NCBI GenBank assembly: GCA_016709005.1
Contig: JADJEU010000004.1
Coordinates: 265,468 to 329,467, forward strand
Direction: 5' to 3'
DNA length: 64,000 nt
Origin: Crocinitomicaceae bacterium
GTDB lineage: Bacteria > Bacteroidota > Bacteroidia > Flavobacteriales_D > Crocinitomicaceae
Of this stretch, positions 45,071 through 55,500 are shown piece by piece. Each line of letters starts with the position of its first letter. Position 1 is the first letter of the stretch. The translations under genes and the position numbers were made by a program. The notes below the pieces were generated by a model. That model was not told the origin of the DNA, did no database searches, and saw nothing but the letters and a program-made list of their open reading frames with translations.

Positions 45071-47284
45071 ATGATTGGCGAAACTTACAACGAAATTGAC
45101 CTCGATAAAGAGCGGATGGAAATTCTGAAAGCGTATCGTGGATTGCTTTGGGCAAGCCGTAACGTGCGTGATAAAGAAGACACCAAACAAATTCGTAAGG
45201 CGTTTGACCTTGCCGTAGAAGCACATAAAGAAATGCGCCGGAAATCCGGCGAACCGTATATTTTTCACCCCATTGCCGTAGCACGAATTTGTACCGAAGA
45301 AATGGGATTAGGTACAACCGCCATAGTCTGTGCCTTGCTTCATGATACTGTTGAAGACACCTACATCACACTCAACGACATTGAAGAAATGTTTGGTTTG
45401 AAAGTGCGAACCATCATCAACGGATTAACAAAAATACCAGAAGTATTTGATGAAAATATTTCATTACAAGCAGAGAATTTCAGAAAATTAATTCTGACCA
45501 TTTCAGATGATTTGCGCGTTGCCTTTATTAAGATAGCAGATCGTTTGCACAACATGCGAACGCTAAGCTCCATGCGACCAGATAAGCGTCTTAAGATTTG
45601 TTCTGAGACTGAATTTTTATATGCTCCGCTTGCGCATCGTTTAGGTTTTAATGCGATTAAAAATGAGTTTGAAGATATTATTTTCAAATACAAAGAGCCT
45701 GAACGTTATATTGAGATTGAAAGTAAATTAGAAAAGACAAAAGAAATCAGAAACCGATTCATTCGTCAATTTACAAATCCAATCAAAAAAGTTTTAGAAA
45801 AAGAAGGTTTTGAATTCAGCATCAAAGCGCGCACAAAAAGTATTCCGTCTATCTACAAAAAAGTCTATCAGAAAAATGTAAGTTTTGATGAGATCTTTGA
45901 CATTTTTGCCATTCGTATTATTTACGATACCGAACTGGAAAATGAAAAACCGATGGCGTGGAAAATTTATTCCATTGTCACCGATTTTTATCAACCTAAT
46001 CCCGATCGTTTGCGTGATTGGATTTCAATTCCAAAAGCTAATGGATATGAATCACTGCATACAACCGTGATGAGTCCTACCGGTAAATGGGTAGAAGTTC
46101 AGATCAGAAGTGTGCGCATGGATGAGATTGCAGAAAAAGGATACGCAGCACACTGGAAATACAAAGAAAATAATTCGCAAGACAACACCTTTGATCGTTG
46201 GATTGGTGAGATCAGAGATTTACTTGAAAATCCAGAAGCAAACGCAGAAGAATTTATTGACGAATTCAAATTGAATTTGTTTGCAGATGAGATTTATATT
46301 TTCACACCGAATGGTGATTTGAGAGTATTGCCCAAAAATGCAACTACGCTTGACTTTGCTTTTGACATTCACACCGATGTTGGTTTAACCTGCATTGGTG
46401 CCAAAGTGAATGGTAAACTCATGCCTATTTCACACGTGCTAAAAAGTGGTGATCAGGTAGAAATTATCAGATCTAAAAAACAAGAACCAAAAGAAGATTG
46501 GTTAAAGTTTGTTGGAACCGCGCGCGCAAAAGCAAAAATCAAATCTGCCTTAAAAGAAGATCAGAAGCGCATTGCAGCAGATGGTAAAGAAGTATTGCAA
46601 CGCAAATTTTCACAGCTTCATTTAAATTATACGAGTGAAAATATTTCAGTGCTTGAAAAGTTTTATCAGATTCCAAACACACTTGAACTTTATTTTCAGA
46701 TTGCAAAAGGCAAAATAGATTTGAGCCGCATTCGTGAGCTGGAAGTTGTTGCTAAAAATTTAGTGCTTCCAAAAAAGATTGAAAAAACAGATCAATCCAG
46801 TTCTCTTCAAAATATCATCACCTGTGTTGACAGCAAAAAAGACACGATTATCATTGGTGAAGATTTTAAAGATATTGAATACCGTTTAGCAAATTGCTGT
46901 ACACCTATTCCGGGTGATGATGTATTTGGATTTATCACCGCAACCGAAGGCATCAAAATTCACCGTGTCAATTGCCCCAATGCAACGCGTTTGATGTCTA
47001 ACTATGCGTATCGTATCATCAAAGCAACCTGGAAAAGCAAACACCTCAAAGAACGTTTGGCCGGAATCAAAATCACCGGTATTGATGATGTCGGAATTGT
47101 AAATACAATCACCAATATCATTTCACAAGAACACCGCGTGAATATGAAATCTATCAGCTTTGAATCTACCGATGGAATCTTTGAAGGAAAAATTATGCTC
47201 TACGTGTACGACACCGAACATTTGGATAAATTGATGCTTCAGTTTGAGCAGATCAATGGGGTGAAAGCGGTGGAGCGTATATAA
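45071..47284 (+). CDS. RelA/SpoT family (p)ppGpp synthetase/hydrolase
   Basis: 737 residues, the full long RSH layout: HD hydrolase domain (about 45-200; YIFHPIAVARICTEEMG, ALLHDTVEDT, FIKIADRLHNMRTL), synthetase domain (about 240-380; RTKSIPSIYKKVYQKNVSFDEIFDIFAIRIIYD-type start, YESLHTTVMSP, GYAAHWKYK), TGS domain (about 405-465; IYIFTPNGDLRVLPKNATTLDFAF), helical/zinc-finger region (LANCCTPIPGDDVFGF, HRVNCPNA) and a C-terminal ACT domain (about 660-737). Both the HD pair and the synthetase signature look intact, so it is probably bifunctional, as expected for the Rel protein of Bacteroidota. Synthesises and degrades the alarmone in starvation. Confidence 0.95.
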   Translation: MIGETYNEIDLDKERMEILKAYRGLLWASRNVRDKEDTKQIRKAFDLAVEAHKEMRRKSGEPYIFHPIAVARICTEEMGLGTTAIVCALLHDTVEDTYITLNDIEEMFGLKVRTIINGLTKIPEVFDENISLQAENFRKLILTISDDLRVAFIKIADRLHNMRTLSSMRPDKRLKICSETEFLYAPLAHRLGFNAIKNEFEDIIFKYKEPERYIEIESKLEKTKEIRNRFIRQFTNPIKKVLEKEGFEFSIKARTKSIPSIYKKVYQKNVSFDEIFDIFAIRIIYDTELENEKPMAWKIYSIVTDFYQPNPDRLRDWISIPKANGYESLHTTVMSPTGKWVEVQIRSVRMDEIAEKGYAAHWKYKENNSQDNTFDRWIGEIRDLLENPEANAEEFIDEFKLNLFADEIYIFTPNGDLRVLPKNATTLDFAFDIHTDVGLTCIGAKVNGKLMPISHVLKSGDQVEIIRSKKQEPKEDWLKFVGTARAKAKIKSALKEDQKRIAADGKEVLQRKFSQLHLNYTSENISVLEKFYQIPNTLELYFQIAKGKIDLSRIRELEVVAKNLVLPKKIEKTDQSSSLQNIITCVDSKKDTIIIGEDFKDIEYRLANCCTPIPGDDVFGFITATEGIKIHRVNCPNATRLMSNYAYRIIKATWKSKHLKERLAGIKITGIDDVGIVNTITNIISQEHRVNMKSISFESTDGIFEGKIMLYVYDTEHLDKLMLQFEQINGVKAVERI

Positions 47285-47318
47285 AACAATAGTTTGTACA
47301 AACGCTAAAAGTCATATT

Positions 47319-48788
47319 TTACCCTCCCTCCATTTGAAACAGATACACCCAAAGAACTTCTCCAAATTTGTGATTTTCTATCAGTCTTCCGTTTTCTTGT
47401 AAAAAAGGTAAAATGCCATTATCAGGAAATAAAAAATCAGCACCGGCATCCACATAAATAACCGCTTTAGTTTGAAGCTGAGCCATGTCAGTTACATTTG
47501 AAACGCCCCATATTTTTTGCGACCTTAAACCATCATTCAGTTTTTTGTAAGGATCATCGAATGAGATATCAGTAAATAAGTTGCGCTGATAGTAGTAAGC
47601 AAAATTAAAGTTGAAATCACCCGGGCAAAATATCACTGACGTTTCTTCAGTCTTTAACGCTTTTACCTTTGCTACAACTTCACGCATGGGGCGTTTATTA
47701 CTCAAATCAGGTCTTGAAGTAACTACAAAAAGTGCTACCACAACACTCAGAGACACCCATCGGAGGCGTTTGTTTTCAAAAACAACATCGGCTGCATGGG
47801 CTATTAGAATAACAATTGGTGCTGAAATAAAAATCAGATAACGGTCAATGAACATAGGAATCTGATAAGACACAAAAAACATCAAAAAAAAGATTCCAAA
47901 AAACCATATCTGCAGTATTTTGGTTTCTGCTGAAACAGATTTATTTTCTGATTTTAATAGCCATTTAATTCCCCAAGAAAGAAACAATAAAATTACGATC
48001 ACCGCAACAACCGGTGCATTGGTAAACTGTCTGAACATTTCATATATACTGCTGATTTCATTGGGTGATTTCACCCAGGTTCCATTTCCGGCAGAGTCCA
48101 AAAAACGATTGATTAAGACGAGCCAATTCGGTAAATAGCATATTGTCGAAATCAACACCATGATTAAATAAACACGCAGCATTTTTACCCGTAAAGTTTG
48201 GATCGAAAAAACCAAAAAAGTTTGGAGCACAACTATAAAAAAACCAAAATAATGTGAATAGATCAAAAGCGTATTAACCAGTATAAAAAGGATCACATGC
48301 AGCCGCTTAGGTTTGTTCGACGCATACATACGCATAAAAAGGTCCATTGAAATAGTTGCCAGCATGCCAAACAATGCATAGACGCGCGCTTCATGTGCAA
48401 AGAAAATCTGGTAGTTGGAAAACGTAAATATCAGTGCCGCAACAAGACCCGTGTTGAAATTAAAACTCCGGCGAGCAATCGAAAAAACAAATACTGCTGT
48501 GACAGCATTAAAAAGAAGGGAGGGAAAACGCACAGCAAACTCACCAATTCCAAAGATTTTAATCCAGTAATGAAGAAAAATTTCATAAAGTGGCGGATTA
48601 TTTCCCTGTCTGAGAATTTCCCAGATCTGATCAACCGGAAGTTGCGCATGAAACACGCTAAAAGGTTCGTCCAACCCAATCGGATTAGCTGAAAGAAAAA
48701 GACCCTTGTAAACTAGATTTAACCCAAAAATCAATCCAACCGTGAGCCCGATTTTTTTCAACTCACCGGACTCAGACGCTACTTTCAT
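47319..48788 (-). CDS. glycosyltransferase family 39 membrane protein
   Basis: 489 residues with about ten to twelve membrane helices. The first loop has [13 protein letters not shown] and [19 protein letters not shown], followed by [21 protein letters not shown]: the acidic residue in the first loop and the R-x-P-S-x-x-F motif are typical of PMT_2/ArnT-like GT39 enzymes that use polyprenyl-phosphate sugars on the outer face of the inner membrane. The C-terminal part is soluble. Acceptor unknown. It lies in reverse orientation between rel and fur, convergent with rel. Confidence 0.87.
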   Translation of the reverse strand: MKVASESGELKKIGLTVGLIFGLNLVYKGLFLSANPIGLDEPFSVFHAQLPVDQIWEILRQGNNPPLYEIFLHYWIKIFGIGEFAVRFPSLLFNAVTAVFVFSIARRSFNFNTGLVAALIFTFSNYQIFFAHEARVYALFGMLATISMDLFMRMYASNKPKRLHVILFILVNTLLIYSHYFGFFIVVLQTFLVFSIQTLRVKMLRVYLIMVLISTICYLPNWLVLINRFLDSAGNGTWVKSPNEISSIYEMFRQFTNAPVVAVIVILLFLSWGIKWLLKSENKSVSAETKILQIWFFGIFFLMFFVSYQIPMFIDRYLIFISAPIVILIAHAADVVFENKRLRWVSLSVVVALFVVTSRPDLSNKRPMREVVAKVKALKTEETSVIFCPGDFNFNFAYYYQRNLFTDISFDDPYKKLNDGLRSQKIWGVSNVTDMAQLQTKAVIYVDAGADFLFPDNGILPFLQENGRLIENHKFGEVLWVYLFQMEGG

Positions 48789-48910
48789 AGATTCATCTTG
48801 ATTTTTTTACGGCGCAAGTTAAACAAAAGGCAGCAATACGATTCATCAGGCTTTGAAACCTTGAAAATGAAAGAATTTGGTTCAAACTTCGGTGAAAGTT
48901 TATTTCTTAC

Positions 48911-48918
48911 TATCTTTA
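48911..48918 (+). promoter_or_regulatory. -7 element upstream of fur operon
   Basis: TATCTTTA differs from TAnnTTTG at the last base only and lies 20 bases before the ATG of fur at 48939, in the gap to the divergent glycosyltransferase gene. Confidence 0.45.
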
Positions 48919-48938
48919 CACATAATACCCTGCGTACC

Positions 48939-49397
48939 ATGATAGACAAAGAGTCCTTACAGGAAACTGTAAAAACAATTTTCTGCAATTTTCTGGAAAA
49001 AAACGGGCATCGTAAAACGCCTGAACGTTTTGCTATTCTGGCAGAAATTTATGCGCACAAAGGTCACTTTGATATAGAATCACTTTATGTCAAAATGAAA
49101 AATAAAAATTACCGGGTAAGCCGCGCTACGCTTTACAATACGATGGAACTTCTACTGGCTTCAAATTTGGTTCGCAAGCATCAGTTTGGAAGTAATATTT
49201 CACATTTTGAAAAAGCGCATGGCTTTAGTCAGCATGATCACGTCATTTGCACGAATTCTGGCGATGTGATCGAATTCTGTGATCCGCGCATTGAAAAAAT
49301 CAAAGCAACGGTTGAAGAATTATTTAATGTGAAGATTCATCATCACTCACTTTATTTCTACGGCGAAAAAATAACGGATCCCCAAAAGACTTCTTAA
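48939..49397 (+). CDS. fur: Fur family transcriptional regulator
   Basis: The ATG at 48939 ([15 protein letters not shown]) gives 152 residues; a longer frame from 48798 would run through the divergent intergenic region and promoter. The winged-helix part has [25 protein letters not shown] and [22 protein letters not shown]. The metal region has [22 protein letters not shown] and [10 protein letters not shown]. Oddly, the first structural zinc pair, C-x-x-C in most Fur proteins, is C-T-N-S here, so the second Cys is replaced by Ser. It may still bind the regulatory metal by its His/Glu residues. It opens an operon with a STAS protein, purA, ostA, a sensor and a membrane protein. Confidence 0.9.
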   Translation: MIDKESLQETVKTIFCNFLEKNGHRKTPERFAILAEIYAHKGHFDIESLYVKMKNKNYRVSRATLYNTMELLLASNLVRKHQFGSNISHFEKAHGFSQHDHVICTNSGDVIEFCDPRIEKIKATVEELFNVKIHHHSLYFYGEKITDPQKTS

Positions 49398-49399
49398 GA

Positions 49400-49747
49400 A
49401 TGGGAATTGAATTATCCGAAATCAATCACACGACTTGTTTTGAAATCAAATTATCAGGATCAGCATTAAGCGACATTGAATTTGAGGCCTTGCATGAGCT
49501 GGTTAATGAACATCTTGAAAAAGATGAGAACAACCTGATTCTGAATTTAGCAGGAGTCAAAGTTTTGAATAGCCTTGGTATTAATGCTTTAATCCGAATT
49601 TTCACGCGTTGCCGCAATCACGGCGGAGACCTCTATATTGTTAATATCTCTGACAAAATTAATCAGGTTTTACTACTGACTAAACTCAATACAGTTCTTA
49701 ATATTGCACCTTCCGTTGAAGAAGCGGTGACAAACTTTAATTCGTAA
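49400..49747 (+). CDS. STAS-domain anti-sigma factor antagonist-like protein
   Basis: 115 residues, a single STAS domain as in SpoIIAA/RsbV. The phosphorylation-site loop is LAGVKVLNSLGINALI; Ser 58 lies where the regulatory Ser of SpoIIAA is found (usually D-S-S-G, here N-S-L-G). Such proteins are switched by a kinase/anti-sigma factor (RsbW-type) and reactivated by a PP2C phosphatase (RsbU/SpoIIE-type). No RsbW-type kinase is visible in the window, but a PP2C sensor is encoded three genes downstream in the same operon (52584-55784). It starts two bases after the fur stop and ends two bases before purA. Confidence 0.87.
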   Translation: MGIELSEINHTTCFEIKLSGSALSDIEFEALHELVNEHLEKDENNLILNLAGVKVLNSLGINALIRIFTRCRNHGGDLYIVNISDKINQVLLLTKLNTVLNIAPSVEEAVTNFNS

Positions 49748-49749
49748 AA

Positions 49750-51024
49750 ATGCAAGTGGATGTTTTATTAGGCCTTCAATGGGGAGATGAAGGTAAAGGG
49801 AAGATTGTGGATGTTGTTACTCCTAATTATGAAATCATTGCCCGTTTTCAAGGCGGACCCAATGCAGGACACACCTTAATTTTTGAAGGTACTAAACACG
49901 TTCTTCATACAATCCCATCTGGAATTTTCAGAAAAGATGCAATCAATATTATCGGCAACGGTGTGGTGATTGACCCAATAACGCTGCGCGCTGAAATTGA
50001 AAAAATAGAATCACACGGTGTAACGGTTGGAAAAAACTTGTTGATCTCTAAAAAAGCGCACTTGATTTTGCCAACGCATAAAATTCTCGACAAATTTTCA
50101 GAAGAATCAAAAGGACAACATAAAATTGGTTCAACCTTAAAAGGCATCGGACCAACTTACATGGACAAAACCGGTAGAAACGGTTTGCGCATGGGCGATA
50201 CGCAATTGTCCAACTTCAAAGAAAAATACACAAATCTGGTTGCCAAACACAAAAAAATTCTGGGCAATTATGAGTATCAGCAATTGCTTGATGAAACTGA
50301 AAACAAATGGTTTGAAGCACTTGAATTCCTGAAAAAAATTGAATTGATTGACAGTGAAATTTATGTGAACAATGCATTGAAAGCTGGTAAAAAAATACTT
50401 GCTGAAGGTGCTCAGGGAACCATGCTGGACATTGATTTTGGAACCTATCCGTATGTTACGTCTTCGAACACGGTAACAGCTGGAACCTGCACGGGTCTTG
50501 GTGTAGCTCCCACTAAAATTGGTGAGGTGATTGGAATTTTCAAAGCTTATTGTACCCGTGTCGGAAGTGGACCGTTCCCTACTGAACTTGCAAATGAAAC
50601 AGGTGCAAAAATTCGTGAAATTGGTCATGAATATGGCGCAACAACTGGTCGTGAAAGACGTTGCGGCTGGGTTGATCTGCCTGCCTTGAAATATGCTTGT
50701 ATGATTAACGGCGCCACACAATTAGCGATGATGAAGGCAGATGTATTGGATACATTTGATACCATTCAGGTGTGTACCCATTATGAAATTGAGGGCAAAC
50801 GTGTAGATTATTTTCCATACGATATTGATGGATTGACCATCAAACCAATCTACAAAGAACTGAAAGGCTGGAAGACGGATTTGACCAAAATCAGAACCAT
50901 GGCTGAAGCGCCTAAAGAATTTTTAGACTACATCACATACTTAGAAGGTGAATTAGACGTTCCTGTATCGATCCTCTCAGTTGGGCCAGACAGGGAACAG
51001 ACTATTATTCGTAAAAAGAATTGA
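49750..51024 (+). CDS. purA: adenylosuccinate synthetase
   Basis: Makes adenylosuccinate from IMP, aspartate and GTP, the committed step to AMP. 424 residues, the family length. Motifs: GTP-binding loop GLQWGDEGKGKIVD (residues 6-19), GPNAGHTLIFEG, GIGPTYMDKTGRNGLRMGD, LAEGAQGTMLDIDFGTYPYVTSSNT (signature) and TGRERRCGWVDLPALKYA near residue 300. The catalytic Asp and His at positions about 12 and 40 are present. It is in the fur operon, and its TGA overlaps the TTG start of ostA (TTGA). Confidence 0.97.
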   Translation: MQVDVLLGLQWGDEGKGKIVDVVTPNYEIIARFQGGPNAGHTLIFEGTKHVLHTIPSGIFRKDAINIIGNGVVIDPITLRAEIEKIESHGVTVGKNLLISKKAHLILPTHKILDKFSEESKGQHKIGSTLKGIGPTYMDKTGRNGLRMGDTQLSNFKEKYTNLVAKHKKILGNYEYQQLLDETENKWFEALEFLKKIELIDSEIYVNNALKAGKKILAEGAQGTMLDIDFGTYPYVTSSNTVTAGTCTGLGVAPTKIGEVIGIFKAYCTRVGSGPFPTELANETGAKIREIGHEYGATTGRERRCGWVDLPALKYACMINGATQLAMMKADVLDTFDTIQVCTHYEIEGKRVDYFPYDIDGLTIKPIYKELKGWKTDLTKIRTMAEAPKEFLDYITYLEGELDVPVSILSVGPDREQTIIRKKN

Positions 51025-52568
51025 AGAAAACATTCACAATATTCTTACGGGCGCTTTTTTTAAGCGTCCTTTTTTTTGGCGGGAATTGCTATGCGCAAAA
51101 CGGACCGGTTAAATTAATATTTGCAGAGCGTGTAAGCGATTACAAGGGACAGGTGAATACGACGAAAGCAGTTGGTAATGTTCAATTTGAACACAACAGT
51201 ACCAAATTATTTTGTGACTCGGCCATCTTTTTACAAACGCCCAATTTGATTTACGCTTACGGTAATGTGCAGATTAATCAAGGCGATACCGTCAATCTTT
51301 TTTGCGATTCGTTGCTCTACAATGGAAAAACCAATATCTCCAAACTTTGGGGACATGTGCGTTTCAGAGATCAGGAATATAAACTGGTTACCGATTCACT
51401 GGAATACAATGGCAATCTTTCTAAAGGCTATTATCAAAACGGTGCCGTGATCACCAGCATCAATGAGGATTTAAAATTAACCTCCATTAAAGGGTATTAT
51501 TTTTCATCATCCAAAATCTTTTTTTTCAAAGACAGTGTTCATGTAGAGCACCCGGATTATGAATTATTTTCAGATACGCTTGAATTCAGAACACTTGCTT
51601 CATCAGCGCATTTTCATGGACCAACGCGAGTGCTGATGGACTCCATGGAGTTACATTGCAACAAAGGAATTTATTATACCGACAAACAATTTATGCGCTT
51701 GTGGGAGGGCGCCACCATGTTTGAAAAAACCAGAACTTTTTATGCTGACAGCTTGATTTTCGATCAATTAAAAGATGAAGGAGAAGGCTTTTGTGATGTG
51801 CGCATGTACGACTCGACAGAAAAAGTTTTAATGTTGGCAGATTATCTCAAAAAAACAGCGGGCAATACTGAAATTATGCTGCGCGACAATGCACATGTCA
51901 TTCAATTTGGAAACAGCGATACCCTTTTTCTTTCTGCAGATACGATTTACCACAAGCAGGATACACTGACTGATTTTAATCAATCCATTGCTATCAGCTT
52001 TGTTGAGATCATAAGTTCGGGCATGTTTGTAGCTTGTGACTCGGCTTTTTTCAGTGAGCAGGATTCCATCTTAAAACTGCATAAAAATCCGGTGATGTGG
52101 AATAACCTTACGCAAATTTCAGGCGATTCAATTCTGGCTCTTTATTACGACAGTGAATTTCACCAGTTGGATATTTTTGAAAACAGTTTTATTGCCTCAC
52201 AGCAAGATACGATACATTATGATCAGATGAAAGGCGAACTCATGACGGCCTATCTGGATTCATCTGAAATCAAACGCATTCAGATTACAACCAATGCTGA
52301 AACCATGTATTATCTTTCTGAAACCAAGAAAGACACAGCCGGAATTGAAATAAAAACCATCGAAGGCATGAACAAGATTGATTGTAATTACATTGTGATT
52401 CACTTTGAAAAAACAGACTCTACCGAATCTGAAATCAGCACAATCAGTTTTAACGAGCAACCAACGGGCGTGTACACCCCTATCGACGATGTGGCTGAGC
52501 GTGAGCTTTTTCTTAAAGGATTTTTGTGGCAAATCGGCCGTAAACCCAAGCCGATATTGTTAGAATAA
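51021..52568 (+). CDS. OstA/LptA-like lipopolysaccharide-transport protein
   Basis: 515 residues starting with TTG at 51021 that overlaps the purA stop; no ATG lies near the signal peptide (residues 1-25, ending NCYAQ). The N-terminal part (about 30-170) is the OstA/LptA beta-jellyroll: LIFAERVSDYKG, AVGNVQFEHNSTKLFCDSAIF, YAYGNVQINQGDTVNLFCDSLLYNG, a repeat of short beta-strands with the D-x-L-x-Y-N-G pattern. The larger remainder continues with similar repeats. Such proteins bridge the periplasm in LPS export. Bacteroidota usually have this long LptA/OstA-like form. Exact function not proven for this subfamily. Confidence 0.85.
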   Translation: MKKTFTIFLRALFLSVLFFGGNCYAQNGPVKLIFAERVSDYKGQVNTTKAVGNVQFEHNSTKLFCDSAIFLQTPNLIYAYGNVQINQGDTVNLFCDSLLYNGKTNISKLWGHVRFRDQEYKLVTDSLEYNGNLSKGYYQNGAVITSINEDLKLTSIKGYYFSSSKIFFFKDSVHVEHPDYELFSDTLEFRTLASSAHFHGPTRVLMDSMELHCNKGIYYTDKQFMRLWEGATMFEKTRTFYADSLIFDQLKDEGEGFCDVRMYDSTEKVLMLADYLKKTAGNTEIMLRDNAHVIQFGNSDTLFLSADTIYHKQDTLTDFNQSIAISFVEIISSGMFVACDSAFFSEQDSILKLHKNPVMWNNLTQISGDSILALYYDSEFHQLDIFENSFIASQQDTIHYDQMKGELMTAYLDSSEIKRIQITTNAETMYYLSETKKDTAGIEIKTIEGMNKIDCNYIVIHFEKTDSTESEISTISFNEQPTGVYTPIDDVAERELFLKGFLWQIGRKPKPILLE

Positions 52569-52583
52569 TTCTATATTTACGTC

Positions 52584-55500
52584 GTGAAAATCCGTTTGCT
52601 TCTTTTTTCCGTCGTTCTGGCTTTGGGAGTCTACTCTCAGAATGATTTTCCGTACGGAAAAATCAAGGTCCGCAGCTTCAATCAAAAAGACTATTCTGCC
52701 AATGCCCAAAACTGGGACATGATTCAGAATGACGACCACTTTCTGTACTTTGCAAATAATGGAGGAATTCTTGAATACAATGGCGAAACCTGGAACAAGG
52801 TAGAGCTGAACACTACACCGCGTTCCTTTGCTAAAAGTGATTCTGGCCGAATTTATGTAGGGGCCCGAAATGAATTTGGATATATTGATTACAACGATCT
52901 TGGAAAAACAATTTACGTTAAAATTTCAGAGCCGGTTGATTCCCTTCAGTTTGAAGATGTCTGGCAAGTCTATTGTCTGGGCGAACACACGTATTTTGTT
53001 GCCAGCACACATGTTTTTATCTATTTCAATGAAAAGTTAGAAGTCATTGATGTACCCGATGCTGCACGCATCAAACGCAGTGTATGTATTGACCAGACAC
53101 TGATCTGCACCTTTGAGTTTGATGATGCAGTCGAAGATCAGTCTTATGTGCTGCGGGGTGATAAATTTATTGAGATCAGCAATTCACAAGCGGTCACCCC
53201 TATTGAAATTTTTATCCGAAACGAAAAAAAATTCATCATAGACAATCAGGGATTTTTTCATGAATTCCAACAAAACGGAAACTACTATCAATTTGTAAAG
53301 CTCACAGACAAAGCACTAAACTTTGGTGCAGGTTTTAAAATCAGCGACGTTCAGATCAAAGACAATATCATTGCCATCGCAACAGCCGGAAACGGTGTGA
53401 TGCTTTTCACCTTTGAGGGTAAATTGCTCAGAAGTTTTATGGAGAAAGACGGCCTGGAAAATCTTGAAATCAGAAAAATCTACTTTGATCAATACGACAA
53501 CCTGTGGATCTGTAATGACAACGGAATCAATTTTATTGAAACATCCGATGCCATCACTTCATTTGATAAAGATTACGGCGTCACTACCATCACTGAAGAT
53601 ATTCAGCTAAAAGGTGATCAGATTTATCTGGCAACACATACTGATCTGTATGAAGGTACAAGTGCTGAAAGCAAACCCATCTACTTTGAAAAACTGGATA
53701 TTTTTGGAATGGAACTGTATCAGTTCAAAACCTTTACTTTTTCAGACAGCAGCACGTATGATTTATTGATTGCAAATGACGGTGTTTATTATCTGGATCA
53801 GCAAAAAGAAAAACACCTCATTGCTGCCGTTTACGCCTGGGATATGTTCCAGTCCACTTCAAACCCTGACCGAATTTTGCTGGGAATGGACGGCGACGGA
53901 TTAGGTTCAATTCTTTATAAAGATGGCCGATTCGTCAATGAAGGATTATTTACAGGTACATCTGGTGAAGTACGTTCTGTCGTTGAATACAATGATCGCG
54001 TGTACTACTCTGTCAAATTTGAAGGCATTCATGTTTTAGACACTACTAAAAATCAATCTCAGAATGTCTTAAAAGGTTTGCGCGTTTTTGCTGACTCTAC
54101 ATCCGACTATGAACAGTATACACTCACAGTTTTTGACAATAAACTTTATGTTGGAACATCCAATGGCCTTTATGAAGTTGCAGATAACAAACTTGTGGAA
54201 TCAAAACTTTGCAATTCACTTTTTGCAGAAGAAAAACTTTTGGTTCACCGCATAATCAATGACAATGACGACCGTTTATGGTTGGTGCTTTTCCACAACT
54301 CCAGTACAGAAGAAGAGTATTCAGAAATTGGTTATCTGACCAAAGACGGCGATTCAACAATTTGGGTTTCTTCCCCATTCAGGCAGTTGGCGGATGATGT
54401 CATCCACACCATCAAACGCGGTAAAGACGGAATTTTTTGGTTCGGCGGATCCACAAAAGTATATGCCTTTAATGATAACTACAAGGCGCGTTTTGATATG
54501 CCTTTCAAATCATTCATCACCCAGGTAAATTTGAATCAGGATTCAGCCTATTATTTCAATACCCATTATGCAAAACAAGCCGAGCATAAAATCTTGTATG
54601 CAAACAACAGTATTCGATTTGAATTCTCTTGTAATGCTTATTTGGGTGCTCTTGAAAATCAATACAGCTATTATCTGGAAGGTTTTGATACCGAGTGGAG
54701 CAAATGGAAAACAAACAGCTCTGCCGAATATCAGCGATTAAGTGAGGGCGATTATGTATTCCATGTAAAAGCATTAAACTATTACGGGTATGAAAGTGAA
54801 GAAGTAACTTTTTCATTCACCATTCTTCCTCCCTGGTATCGCACCATTTGGGCCTATATCGTGTACTTCTTATTATTCATTTTATTGATTTACATTATTA
54901 TTCGATTGGCGATTCGCAGAGTAAAACAGCAGAAAGAAGAACTTGAAAAAATTGTGCAGGAACGCACCCATGAAATTGCTGAACAAAATCATCTTCTTGA
55001 ACATCAAAAAGCAGAGATTGAGGAAAAAACAAATGACATTGTTGACTCCATCAAATATGCAAAGCGAATTCAAAACACCATTTTACCAGGTGAAGATAAG
55101 CTGAGCAAAATTTTTGATCACGATCATTTTGTTTTGTACAAACCAAAAGACATTGTATCGGGAGATTTTTACTGGGCTGCGCGATTTGAAAACAAATCAA
55201 TTTTCTCTGCCATTGACTGCACGGGCCACGGCGTACCGGGCGCTTTTGTGAGTATTGTAGGATTTAATGCGTTGAACAGAACGGTGAATGAATTTAAACT
55301 TCGTCAGCCTGCTGCTATTTTGGATAAACTCACTGAATTGGTGGTAGACACGTTCTCACAAAGTGAATCCAATATCAAAGACGGAATGGACATTGGACTT
55401 TGTTCCATTGACAACGATACCTTAATGCTTGAGTTCTCGGGTGCAAATAATCCATGCGTGGTTATTCGTAACGGTGAAGCCATTGAACTAAAAGCAGACA

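Noticed and set aside
44564..45268. 234-residue minus-strand open frame
   Set aside because: It lies opposite the MORN repeats and the start of rel. The regular plus-strand repeat keeps the antisense frame open; the peptide is His/Phe/Leu/Ser-rich without any family feature.
50137..50721. 194-residue minus-strand open frame
   Set aside because: It is antisense to purA, a certain gene, and its sequence is a low-complexity Phe/Ser/Cys-rich shadow.
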